In this document: positions 1-10,613 of the stretch, one piece after another
How the letters are laid out: the number at the start of each line of letters is the position of its first letter
Position numbering within the stretch: the first letter of the stretch is position 1
Source of the DNA: Cocos nucifera
Taxonomy: Eukaryota; Streptophyta; Magnoliopsida; Arecales; Arecaceae
Direction: 5' to 3'
DNA length: 64,000 bases
Assembly (NCBI GenBank): GCA_006176705.1
Contig: QRFJ01004958.1
Location: forward strand, 1-64,000
Made by a program: the position numbers and the translations under genes
The notes under the pieces: model-generated
The model's input: the letters and a program-made list of their open reading frames with translations, nothing else
The model's database searches: none
Told to the model about the DNA's origin: nothing

Positions 1-1921
1 ACTCTTTTGAAGATCTGCAGTCGTCCTTTTGCAGCAGCGCAGCCTTCTTGCTTTTGATCGCCTTTCCTTGATCTGAATCGCACCAACCTAAAGTCCAAAA
101 CACTTTTGGACGTGGAGAGCAAGGGGAGAAGAGACTATGGCATGGAGAAGGAGGGGAGAGGCAGCCTTGGGGCGTGGGTCTAATTGCATTAGAATTAGGG
201 TTGGGCGCAGGGTCTTATTTATAGACCTCTTGTGATCCAACTCCTCTTCCTCTCAACCAATCACAACCCTTTGTGAAATCAGATCTAAATCTGATTGGTT
301 GGAATAGAGACCCCTGGATTCCTCCTTAGAGGGCGCCTAAGACCAGTCAAACTGGATTCTTAGTAGAACTCTGATTGGAATCCAAAAGGGAGGTGGAGTC
401 CTTGTCCAACAAGGACTCCTAGGCGCCTCCTACTTGGGCTCACGCCACCCTTGGCGTGCGCCCTTCTCCTTGCCAGGTTCTGGCAGGGGGACAGGCCCCC
501 ACCAGCTCTCCAATAGGTGCATGACATGTGGTCAAAAGTCAAAGGGTCAATGGTCAACGTTTGACCAGTCAAAGGTAGACTTTTGACCAAAGTCAAAGAA
601 CAAGAAATGGCAGGTGACCAAAAATGGCAGGTAATGTCTTACAAATAAGACAACCTATTCTGACTTGGACAACCTCCAGTCAGACCATATGAAGGCCTCT
701 GATTGAGCACAAACTCCTTTGGCTCAGTCAGGACAACTTATTTATGATAGTAAAAGAAGAACGTTAGGTTCAATCGAGTGCTAGCACGATTTCCTTGAAC
801 CTAATTGAATCTCATTCAGATCAATTGAACTAGATCAGTTCAATTGATGATCACCAGATTCAAACCCTTGTTTGTGTGACCCAGTTAGGTTCAGTTCTGT
901 ATGGTAATGGGATATGTCATGATCTCTATCATAGACATCATCGAAACTCCTTTCGATGGATCAGAACTCTTCTGATTCGAACAGCTAGAATGATCGATCA
1001 TCTAAATCATTCTAATTGCTCCCAAAATCCACCAGTGACACCTAGCAGTATATGGTGGCAACCCATCAGAGCTGAATGCGAACCTCTTGGTGCAGCTACC
1101 TGTGTGATTAAGTTCTTCTATCTTGAGCCCCGATCAGATTAGGGTTAAGGTGAACTCGTCAAACCCTAGTCTCTGTCATATGATGTAATCATTCGATTCG
1201 AGTCCAATGTGAAAATCTAAATAGAAACTCTTTCTATTATTTCACTCTACCATGGCCATGGGATTTCTGGACTTGATTCTCATGATCATCATAGGGCTAC
1301 TCCTCTACCACCGAGGTAGATAGATCCCATCTTGATGCAATCCAGTTCCTACAATGAACATGCTATAGCCAACATACACCTCAGGGTTCCATATGGCTAG
1401 GAGACCGAGTAATGGTGTAGTCAAACTATAACACCCTCAAGGTGAACTGCCGATGCATCTCAGGTCAAAGAACCAGACACACTACTGCAGCATCGAGTCA
1501 GTCATTGACGAGAAGGTAGACTTCCCTAATGACTACTCGAGGTGGTCACGCTCAGTGCCCTCGTTCTCTAACGAGTACCTGTACTCTCGCTCCGGTGTCT
1601 CCACACCGTAGACTCAAGACTCATCTACTAAAGAGAAGCGATCGTACACCAACCTTCCGGATCAATCACCATCCTCGTGATGATCCTATGGTCGGGAGCT
1701 GTTTATGAGTTAATAATGATTATTCATGTCTTAAATTTTCAACTCTTGAAAATATGAATTATCATTACCATTAACTCAAAGGATGTATCACAGACACTAA
1801 ATACACATGTGTGATAGAAAATAACCCATTTCATTAATTATAGTCAAAATTATAATTTTGCCCCTAGAAGTGTATTACAAGTGTCAGCCAATTCTGGCTT
1901 CTAGGGCACATATATCTAACA
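1..1921 (-). repeat. Copia-1 3' LTR, incomplete at window edge
   Basis: Matches 7892-9820 almost base for base. On the plus strand it ends TATATCTAACA and is followed at once by the reverse complement of a polypurine tract. Differences from the other LTR that I could find are a 9-bp indel block near 176-190, one base near 1525 and substitutions near 1807 and 1852. About 350 bp of U5/R sequence is missing off the left edge. The 78- and 88-codon open frames at 360-596 and 876-1142 recur in the other LTR and look like chance frames. Confidence 0.95.
216..598 (-). promoter_or_regulatory. Promoter-like block in 3' LTR copy: TATA box and W-box cluster
   Basis: Left-LTR copy of the promoter block described for the 5' LTR. 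TATA box CTATAAATA lies at 216-224 on the minus strand and a cluster of TTGAC/GTCAA cores at 530-598. In a 3' LTR such a promoter would read outward, to the left, into flanking DNA. Confidence 0.55.
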
Positions 1922-1932
1922 ATCTCCCACTT
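1922..1932 (-). other. Copia-1 polypurine tract
   Basis: The minus strand reads AAGTGGGAGAT directly before the LTR start TGTTAG. This is the usual place and composition of the plus-strand primer in Copia elements. It begins only a few bases after the pol stop codon. Confidence 0.85.
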
Positions 1933-1935
1933 GTC

Positions 1936-3522
1936 CTAAAGCCAATTGGCTACAAGTCTAAGTCCCATCTTCTCAAGGTGGGCTTCGATCTTCTGCTGGC
2001 CCAACGGCTTTGTAAGTGGGTCTGCCACATTATCTGCGGAGTTGACTCTCTTGACCTCAACGTAACCTTTCTCAAGGTAATCGCGGATGAGATGGTATCA
2101 CCGTTTGCTTAGGAACTCTTCCAGCACAAACAGTCTGCCAGATGTCGACTTTCGATCATCTATATCGGACATGAAGTCCGAGTCTGTGTATCCCTGGACT
2201 TGGAGTTCTCCGTTACCAAAGACCAACATCATATCCTTAGTTCTTCTCAAGTACTTAAGGATACATTTCACAGAAGTCCAGTGTTCTTCACCTGGATTTG
2301 ACTGATATCTGCTTGTGACACTCACAGCATGGGCTATATCAGGTCGTGTACATAGCATGGCATACATGAGGCTCCCTATTGCAGAAGCATAAGGGATCTT
2401 GCTCATGCGTTCTATTTCCTCAGGTGTGCTGGGGCACATCTTCTTGGAAAGATGAATACCATGTCTGAAGGGTATTAATCCCCTCTTAGAGTTTTCCATA
2501 CTAAACCTCTTTAGTACTTCCTCTATGTACATCTTCTGTGAAAGTCCTAGCATCCTATTCGGTCTATCCCTATAGACCTTAATTCCTAGAATAAAGGATG
2601 CTTCACCTAGGTCTTTCATGGAGAATTCCTTGGACAACCACATCTTGACTGATGTCAACATGGGAATATCATTCCCAATAAGGAGGATGTCATCCACGTA
2701 CAATACGAGGAAGACAACAGCGCTCCCACTGACCCTTTTGAAAACACATGGTTCCTCTTCATTTTTGATGAAACCAAACTTTTTGATCACATCATTGAAA
2801 CGAGTGTTCCAGCTCCGAGATGCTTGCTTAAGTCCATATATGGACCTTTGCAGCTTGCAAACCTTGTGATCAGTATCACTGGATGTGAAACCTAGCGGCT
2901 GTTCCATATAGATATCTTCCTCAAGATATCCATTTAGGAATGCCGTTTTCACGTCCATTTGCCATATTTCATAATCGAAATAGGCTGCAACAGCAAGCAA
3001 TGTGCGGATGGATTTTAGCATAGCTACCGGGGAAAAGGTATCCTGATAGTCAATGCCTTCACGTTGACTATAACCTTTTGCCACCAGTCTAGCCTTGAAT
3101 GTCTCCACATTCCCATCTGCACCAATCTTTCTCTTGAAGATCCATTTACACCCAATAGGTACTATACCTTCTGGTGGATCTACCAAGGTCCAGACTTGGT
3201 TTGAGTGCATCGAGTCGATCTCTGACTTCATTGCCTCAAGCCATTTCTCGGAGTCGATATCTGATATCGCCTCGTTGTAGGTTTTGGGATCATCACCATG
3301 AGCACCATTACCTATGAGGAACATTTCCTCTACGTCCTCTGAAATAATACCTAAGTATCTTTCAGGGGGACGGGAAACTCTTTCCGATCTACGAGGTGGA
3401 GGAGGTAGTGTTCTTATTGGCTCAACCTGATTTGGTTCCACTTGGTCCTTAGCTCGTTCTGCTTGTGAGACTTTCTCATCAAGCTTAATCTGCTTTCCAA
3501 TGCCACTATCTTGAATAAACTA
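1936..3522 (-). pseudogene. Copia-1 pol: reverse transcriptase and gutted RNase H
   Basis: Reading on the minus strand, one frame runs from about 3520 down to 2098. It shows the Copia RT core: WLEAMKSEIDSM, then the lead-in to CKWIFKRK, KARLVAKGYSQREGIDY, WQMDVKTAFLNG and the catalytic YVDD at 2689-2700. RNase H begins with TDSDFMSDIDDRKSTSG (about 2145-2200), but the middle of the domain is missing: LFVL is followed within a few codons by an RRYHLIRD-like stretch in which an expected CGA codon reads TGA (near 2108). The tail resumes to ADPLTKPL and ends NWL-stop at 1936-1938, 14 bp from the LTR. Roughly 65-70 codons are lost by comparison with the RNase H remnant at 49895-50179, including the central acidic residues, so no RNase H activity is expected. 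Confidence 0.9.
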
Positions 3523-4828
3523 TTTTTCAAGAAATATGGCATGTCGACTCACAATCACATTGTGGTCTTCTGGAATGTAGAAATAGTATCCTAATGACTC
3601 TTTAGGATATCCTATGAATCGAGCTCTAAAGGACCTAAACTCTAACTTGTCCGCTTGTTGTCTTTTGACATAAGCCGGACAACCCCAAATTCTGAGATGA
3701 CTCAGACTTGGTTTCTTACCGTGCCATATCTCATACGGTGTGGTAGGAACGGTTTTAGAGGGAACCCTATTCAGTAAATAGATTGAAGTTAATAATGAAT
3801 GTCCCCAAAGAAAATCTGGGAGGTCTGTGAAGCTCATCATGGATCGAACCATATCCAATAGAGTCCGATTTCTCCGTTCTGAAACCCCGTTGAGTTGAGG
3901 TGTTCCTGGTGGAGTCCATTGAGAGACTATGCCATTTTCCTTAAGATAGTCTAGGAATTCCCGGCTAAGGTATTCACCTCCTCGATCTGATCGAAGAACC
4001 TTAATGGGTTTTCCAGTTTGTTTTTCTACTTCATGTCTGAATTCTTTGAACTTTTCAAAAGGCTTCAGACTTATGTCTCATAAGATACACATACCCATAC
4101 CTAGACAGATCATCGGTAAAGGTAATGAAGTAGACAAAATTGCCTCTAGCCGGCACATCGAATGGGCCGCACACATCAGTATGTACTAGGGCAAGGAGAT
4201 CTGTGGCCCTCTCCCCATGTCCAACAAAAGGGAGTTTAGTCATTTTGCCTTGAAGACAAGATTCACAAGTTGGATATGACTCAAAAGTCAATGGACTCAA
4301 TAGCCCATTTTTCTCCAATTTGTTAATCCTATCTTCTGCTATATGACCTAATCTCAGGTGCCATAGATATCTGTCGTTTGGACTATCCCTAGGTCGTTTG
4401 GCATTCACGTTTTGCTCGATAGTTAAAACAGGTACATCAATATGCAACTGATAAAGACCATTAACAAGGAAACCATTTGCAATTTTATTTCTTTCATAAA
4501 GAATGTTACAATGGTCCTTAAAGAAGGTGATCACATAACCTTCTTGTGCTAAGCATGAAACAGAAATCAAATTCCTGCTAGCTGCAGGCACATAATAACA
4601 GTCTTTTAAAACTAAGTCTAAACCAGATGGTAATCGCAGAGGGTATGTTCCCACGGCTACTGCAGCAACTCTTGCTCCATTACCGACGCGTAGGATCATG
4701 TCTCCATCCCTCAGCCTCCTGCTATCCTCAAGACCCTGCATAGAAGTGCACAGATGAGCACTAGAACCAGAGTCAAGCACCCAACTGGATGCAGAAGAAA
4801 CCGTAAGGTTAGACTCAATAACGAGCAT
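3523..4828 (-). pseudogene. Copia-1 pol: protease and integrase, frameshifted
   Basis: Minus strand. Protease has WVLDSGSSAHLC with active-site DSG near 4760-4774. Integrase follows with its HHCC zinc finger (WHLRLGHIAEDRINKLE, then CESC; about 4245-4375), the first catalytic Asp in VHTDVCGPF and the second in FTDDLSRYG. Near 4057 one extra T in a T run shifts the frame; the other frame then carries the rest, including GGEYLSREF and the SERRNRTLLDM block, and the C-terminal part with YEIWHGKKPSLSHLRIWGC (3520-3858). A TAG stop near 3523 separates it from the RT frame without a frame change. Apart from the shift and stop the domains are well preserved, in keeping with a young copy. Confidence 0.88.
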
Positions 4829-5668
4829 ACCTCCAGAAGGACCTTCCTTCTTGTTCTTTCAGGGTGGCCAGGTAAGTAGGGCAGTTCCGCTTCCAATGGC
4901 CGTCGCTGTTGCAATGGAAACACTTTCCTTTGCCATCGACCTTCTTCTTCGGTTCTGCCTTCTTCTTCTTTGATCCTTCCTACCTTTTGCTTTTTCACAG
5001 ACTTCTTTTTCTTTCCATAAGACTTTCTTTTGGAAGAAGTCCGTTCCATAGCAAGAACTGAGCCTTTAGAACCTTTCATAGAAAGCTCAGCGGTAACCAG
5101 CATATTCATCAACTCGGCCAAGGAATTTTGAAGTTTATGCATGTGGTAATTCATGATGAATTGCCCATATGCATCAGTCAAGGATTGCAGAATAATATCG
5201 TTCTGCAAGTCCAAGTCCAACTTCACACCGAGCTTCTCAAGCTCTTCCATGTCCTTGATCATTGTCAGACAGTGATCTTGGACTGACTGCCCATCACGCA
5301 TCTTAGCCTTAAAAAGTCATTTTCGTGACTTGATATTTGGCTGCGCGACTCTGTTCACCAAACATCTCCTGCAGGTGAGCCAACATTTGGCGAGCAGTCC
5401 CGATATCTTCATGTTGGCGCTGGAGCTCATCAGACATCGAGCCCAACATGTAGTATCTGGCCTTATTGTCTTCGTCAATCCATTTTTCCAGAGACGCTCT
5501 CTGTTCAGTGGATGGACGAGCTGGTAAGGTGGGAGGGTCCTGGTCCAAAACATGTGTTAACTTCTCTGAACCCAAAACAATTTTGTAGTTCCTGAGCCAA
5601 TCTTTATAATTGGGTCCAGTCAGTCTATGTGTGTCTAGGATACGTGCCAGTGGGTTGGACGCAGACAT
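4829..5668 (-). pseudogene. Copia-1 gag, frameshifted
   Basis: Minus strand. The likely start is the ATG at 5668 (MSASNPLARILDTHRLTG); an upstream in-frame ATG near 5686 is less like the family. The capsid part reads NYKDWLRNYKIVLGSEKL, then LQEMFGEQSRAAKY. An extra T near 5305 breaks the frame, which continues as MRDGQSVQDHCLTMI and LMNMLVTAELSMKGSKGS. A lysine-rich stretch (SSKRKSYGKKKKSVKKQK) precedes a second shift near 4960. The zinc knuckle CFHCNSDGHWKRNC (CX2CX4HX4C) lies at 4881-4922 in another frame, and a further shift near 4850 separates it from protease. The product would coat the element's RNA in virus-like particles if intact. Confidence 0.88.
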
Positions 5669-7525
5669 TTTCCTGTAGAGAGTCAAAGATTCTAGTTAGA
5701 TACTGTAATTTTGACTTGACCAATTTGTTTAGGGATTTTATTTTTAAACAAATTAGCTCCCACTATTTTCTCGGATCCCTACACTCCCTCTGTAGAGATG
5801 CGAAAATCTCCGCGATTGATGATTTCTAGTGGGTGGTGCGGTCTCACCAACTGACTCATCACCTCACCTAACAGTTATTGGTGATGGGTTAGCCAATGAG
5901 TGAACAACTCTTGTTCAATGATTCTCTAATCATGGTGCACCCAAACTTGGTCTCTAATTCATGAATCTCACCGTATCCGGAATATTGATCCACTCCTTAG
6001 TTAAGTCAGACCCACCATTTGCATAGACTGGGTTCCTAATTGGGTCTCTCACCGTATCCGGAATATTGAGCCCAACTCATCCTCCAGCCCATAGCATCCA
6101 ATGCCTAATAGACATGGTTGCGTCTTCCCGGTGCAACTGAGCCACTGTATCCAGCCGAGAACAATCAACCCCGGGAAGGGCCCGCACGTCTACAATGGTG
6201 GAAGACCTCGGACTTAATCTTTTCTTAGGGAGAATTGATTCAGGTCTCATTAAACTAGACTTGGCTTAGTCATAACAATTATGACTAACCTAGTGGCATG
6301 GGTCAGCTCGGATTATTGACCACCTCAGATCAGAACTGTGTCAACAGATATGGCCAGGTAAGTGAGACCGGTGGAAGGAATATGCCGTTAACTCGCACAA
6401 GAACGCATTCAGGTCGAGTAGCTTCCAATTAAAAACCAGTCGGTCGTCTGTGCCAAACTTACCTTAGACACCAAATTGTTGAGTCAGAACCAATTGGGTT
6501 AGCCTACAATCCAGACTCTAACCTCTGAGCCTAATTAGGTCTTGCTTGATCGTGACTCGATCTTGACCCAGACTTAATCCTATTAGGCTGGTCAATTTAA
6601 GCATTGTTGATCCCATCTAACCAACTCTTGATTCGGTTTGATCAACCGCTTAGACCTAATTGAGCTACCCAAGCCCGAACCCAGTATTATGAATATGTCT
6701 TAGATCTGAAATTCTCAATTTTAGACCTAATTAATATTCCATAAACTTAATTCTTAATTAAGTTGGGTTCATAAACAAAATATGCACAATAAATCCTAGG
6801 GTTTCAGGATCTAGGGTTTTGCAGAAAGTAAGTTTTGGGTTTCTGATTAAGGACGAACACGCAGCACCCCTACACGTCATAAGAACACCCCATCGAATGG
6901 GAAGAGAGGGCCTTTAAACCCTTCTTCGTTCTTATGACCGGACGGCCAAGAGGAACGCCTTAATCAGGAACATGTAAATCTACAAAACAGTTATAGATCT
7001 ATATCATATATCTCATATACAAATTTAGATCTAATCAAGGCATATTTTGCATACATCTCATGTATCAAATCATGCATGTTTTCAGATCTAAATTATCACA
7101 TAATAATCTAAAAAATTAGATTTAAATTGATCTAATCAAAATAAATTCTAATCTAGACAATTATGTAGAACTATTCTACAACTAGTCTAGTCATGCATCT
7201 ATCATATCTCATATGATATTTAAAATTAAATAATTTTTATTTGCTGTTTATCAGATGTTATTATAACACTTATAATATCAGAAAATAGTAAATAAGAAGA
7301 TCTAAAATATGATTTAATCAGATTAAATCAAAGACATGCAAAACTATTCTATAGAACTATTCTATTCTAGAACTAGTCATGCATATCTTCATGTTCTTAG
7401 ATCCAAATCATTTAATTTTAATTTTTCTGATTTCAGATCTGATCACATCTCATGTGACATCTGAAATCACTTTATTTTCTAATTAAAATAAAATTAAAAT
7501 CAGATCTAAACAATTTAGAACCATG
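5669..7525 (-). other. Copia-1 untranslated leader
   Basis: About 1.85 kb between the primer-binding site and gag, with no credible reading frame. It contains the repeated phrase CTCACCGTATCCGGAATATTGA (about 5968 and 6048 on the plus strand) and CTAGGGTTTCAGGATCTAGGG near 6800. The same leader, more diverged, is in Copia-2 (10616-11843 continuing at 28448). Packaging and dimer signals would be expected here but I cannot point to them. Confidence 0.75.
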
Positions 7526-7537
7526 GCTCTGATACCA
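7526..7537 (-). other. Copia-1 primer-binding site (initiator tRNA-Met)
   Basis: The minus strand reads TGGTATCAGAGC two bases after the end of the 5' LTR. This is the usual plant Copia primer-binding site, complementary to the 3' end of initiator methionine tRNA. Confidence 0.9.
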
Positions 7538-8115
7538 GTTGAAGGGAAATCCTGATTTCCCGGTCCAGGTTCGTCCAGATCTGATTAGATCAAGAGATAT
7601 ATTTCAAAAATTTTCTCTTGATCTCAATCAGATCTTGATATGTTTCAGATCTGATTCTTATTATTTTAATAAATAAAATAAAATAAGATAAATTAAATCA
7701 AATTTAATTTACCTGATTTGGGTAATCCTATTACCCTGTAGATGATCCTGATTGCAGCGGAAGGTTCTGGATCTTAGCCACGCAAGCGCCTGGCCTCTAC
7801 CGGTATCCACTCGGGTTGGATCTGGAGATCCTCTTCTTCTCTATCACACCTCCAAAAATCAGATCTGGATCTGATCTGGAGGATCTTCAAAACTCTTTTG
7901 AAGATCTGCAGTCGTCCTTTTGCAGCAGCGCAGCCTTCTTGCTTTTGATCGCCTTTCCTTGATCTGAATCGCACCAACCTAAAGTCCAAAACACTTTTGG
8001 ACGTGGAGAGCAAGGGGAGAAGAGACTATGGCATGGAGAAGGAGGGGAGAGGCAGCCTTGGGGCGTGGGGTTTCTCAATTGAATTCACTTAGAATTAGGG
8101 TTGGGCGCAGGGTCT

Positions 8116-8124
8116 TATTTATAG
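8116..8124 (-). promoter_or_regulatory. TATA box of Copia-1 5' LTR
   Basis: The minus strand reads CTATAAATA, about 1.7 kb into the LTR and 580 bp before its end. It is conserved in both LTRs and also lies 300 bp downstream of the W-box cluster. Transcription would start about 25-35 bp further along the minus strand. Position and sequence fit a plant TATA box; no transcript evidence is available. Confidence 0.6.
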
Positions 8125-8429
8125 ACCTCTTGTGATCCAACTCCTCTTCCTCTCAACCAATCACAACCCTTTGTGAAATCAGATCTAAATCTGATTGGTT
8201 GGAATAGAGACCCCTGGATTCCTCCTTAGAGGGCGCCTAAGACCAGTCAAACTGGATTCTTAGTAGAACTCTGATTGGAATCCAAAAGGGAGGTGGAGTC
8301 CTTGTCCAACAAGGACTCCTAGGCGCCTCCTACTTGGGCTCACGCCACCCTTGGCGTGCGCCCTTCTCCTTGCCAGGTTCTGGCAGGGGGACAGGCCCCC
8401 ACCAGCTCTCCAATAGGTGCATGACATGT

Positions 8430-8498
8430 GGTCAAAAGTCAAAGGGTCAATGGTCAACGTTTGACCAGTCAAAGGTAGACTTTTGACCAAAGTCAAAG
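8430..8498 (-). promoter_or_regulatory. W-box (WRKY-type) cluster in Copia-1 5' LTR
   Basis: Eight GTCAA/TTGAC cores fall in about 70 bp, in both orientations (GGTCAAAAGTCAAAGGGTCA, then GGTCAACGTTTGACCAGTCA and two more). TTGAC is the core of the W-box bound by WRKY factors. The cluster is unchanged in the other LTR but is not obvious at the matching place of the older Copia-2 LTR near 30180-30260, where only scattered cores remain. Confidence 0.5.
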
Positions 8499-9820
8499 AA
8501 CAAGAAATGGCAGGTGACCAAAAATGGCAGGTAATGTCTTACAAATAAGACAACCTATTCTGACTTGGACAACCTCCAGTCAGACCATATGAAGGCCTCT
8601 GATTGAGCACAAACTCCTTTGGCTCAGTCAGGACAACTTATTTATGATAGTAAAAGAAGAACGTTAGGTTCAATCGAGTGCTAGCACGATTTCCTTGAAC
8701 CTAATTGAATCTCATTCAGATCAATTGAACTAGATCAGTTCAATTGATGATCACCAGATTCAAACCCTTGTTTGTGTGACCCAGTTAGGTTCAGTTCTGT
8801 ATGGTAATGGGATATGTCATGATCTCTATCATAGACATCATCGAAACTCCTTTCGATGGATCAGAACTCTTCTGATTCGAACAGCTAGAATGATCGATCA
8901 TCTAAATCATTCTAATTGCTCCCAAAATCCACCAGTGACACCTAGCAGTATATGGTGGCAACCCATCAGAGCTGAATGCGAACCTCTTGGTGCAGCTACC
9001 TGTGTGATTAAGTTCTTCTATCTTGAGCCCCGATCAGATTAGGGTTAAGGTGAACTCGTCAAACCCTAGTCTCTGTCATATGATGTAATCATTCGATTCG
9101 AGTCCAATGTGAAAATCTAAATAGAAACTCTTTCTATTATTTCACTCTACCATGGCCATGGGATTTCTGGACTTGATTCTCATGATCATCATAGGGCTAC
9201 TCCTCTACCACCGAGGTAGATAGATCCCATCTTGATGCAATCCAGTTCCTACAATGAACATGCTATAGCCAACATACACCTCAGGGTTCCATATGGCTAG
9301 GAGACCGAGTAATGGTGTAGTCAAACTATAACACCCTCAAGGTGAACTGCCGATGCATCTCAGGTCAAAGAACCAGACACACTACTGCAGCATCGAGTCA
9401 GTCATTGACGAGAAGGTAGACTTCCTAATGACTACTCGAGGTGGTCACGCTCAGTGCCCTCGTTCTCTAACGAGTACCTGTACTCTCGCTCCGGTGTCTC
9501 CACACCGTAGACTCAAGACTCATCTACTAAAGAGAAGCGATCGTACACCAACCTTCCGGATCAATCACCATCCTCGTGATGATCCTATGGTCGGGAGCTG
9601 TTTATGAGTTAATAATGATTATTCATGTCTTAAATTTTCAACTCTTGAAAATATGAATTATCATTACCATTAACTCAAAGGATGTATCACAGACACTAAA
9701 TACACAGGTGTGATAGAAAATAACCCATTTCATTAATTATAGTCAAAATTACAATTTTGCCCCTAGAAGTGTATTACAAGTGTCAGCCAATTCTGGCTTC
9801 TAGGGCACATATATCTAACA

Positions 9821-9875
9821 GTGTCATGAATTCCCATATGCTCTGTCAAGGATTGCAGAATAAGTATCGTATCTA
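9821..9875 (-). other. Stray gag-like segment at the Copia-1/Copia-2 boundary
   Basis: Directly after the Copia-1 LTR comes a short stretch close to Copia-1 gag positions 5150-5205 (CATATG..TCAAGGATTGCAGAATAA). The matching Copia-2 stretch also occurs in its proper place near 10110-10140, so this segment is out of order by about 250 bp. It may be filler DNA, gene conversion or an assembly seam. Confidence 0.6.
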
Positions 9876-10613
9876 GACTTTTCTTTCTCTGTGGCCTTCT
9901 TCTTCGGCTTGCCCTTCTTTTTTTCTCTATTTTCTACTTTTTTGCAAACTTCTTCTTCTTTCTAAAAGACTTTCTCTTAGAAGAAGTCTGCTCCATAGCA
10001 AGAACTGAGCCCTTTGAACCCTTCAAAGTCTGCTCAGTAGTAACCAGCATATTCATCAACTCCACTAAGGTGAACTGGAGCTTATTCATATGGAAGTTCA
10101 TAATAAACTGCTCATACGAATTAGTCAAGGACTATAGGATCACATCAATCTATAGTTTCTTGTCCATCAAGACACTAAGCTTCTTAAGCTCTTTCAGGTC
10201 CTTAATCATCCTCAGGCAATGATCTTAGACCAACTACCCATCATGCATTTGCACCTTAAAGAGTCTTCTTGAGACTTGGTAGCATGCTGTCAACTCTATT
10301 CACCAAATAATTCTTGTAGGAGAGCCAACATTTGACGTGCAATCCTAACATCCTCATGTTGGCACTACAACTCATCAGACATTAAGCCCAACATATAGCA
10401 CTTAACTTTGTTGTCATTGTCAGATCACTTTTCATGAGACGCTCTCTGATCAGCAGTCAAATGGATTGAAAGAGTAGGAAGTTTTTGATTCAATATATAG
10501 GATAGTTTCTCGAAACTCAAAATAATTTTGAAGTTTCTTAGCCAATCCTTGTAATTGAATCTGGTCAAATTGTGGGTATCTAGGATTTAGATTAGGAGAT
10601 TTGATGTAGATAT
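9876..10613 (-). pseudogene. Copia-2 gag remnant
   Basis: Minus strand. The clearest part is 9934-10128, which reads SYEQFIMNFHMNKLQFTLVE and KGSKGSVLAMEQTSSKRK, aligning with Copia-1 gag. The rest, up to 10613, keeps the nucleotide match but has stops and shifts. The start codon equivalent to Copia-1 5668 reads ATA instead of ATG (10611-10613). No functional product is possible. Confidence 0.85.

Larger units (their letters stand above)
1..9820 (-). mobile_element. Copia-1: recent Copia LTR retrotransposon, left end cut by window
   Basis: The element runs on the minus strand. Its 3' LTR is at the left (1-1921, start outside the window), gag-pol remnants lie in the middle and the 5' LTR is at 7540-9820. 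Domain order from the 5' end is gag, protease, integrase, RT, RNase H, which defines Copia. The LTR starts TGTTAGATATATG on the minus strand, the primer-binding site matches initiator tRNA-Met, and a purine tract precedes the 3' LTR. The long LTR and these signals resemble the Angela/Tork group; that lineage name is my inference. I see only two substitutions and two indels (9 bp and 1 bp) between the LTRs over about 1.9 kb, so insertion was recent. The coding part is nevertheless broken in at least six places. It sits inside an older relative (Copia-2). Confidence 0.93.
7540..9820 (-). repeat. Copia-1 5' LTR (2281 bp)
   Basis: Plus-strand ends are TGAAGGG and CTAACA, giving TG...CA termini. 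The right 1.9 kb repeats 1-1921. The U3 part is the right side (minus-strand start at 9820), with a TATA box at 8116-8124, so R/U5 should be the stretch from about 8085 to 7540. Right flank at the insertion is GTGTC; the matching left target copy is outside the window. Confidence 0.95.

Noticed and set aside
876..1142. 88-codon frame, repeated at 8776-9042
   Set aside because: Part of the Copia-1 LTR and identical only because the LTRs are; no domain or conserved motif. The 360-596/8260-8496 pair is rejected on the same grounds.
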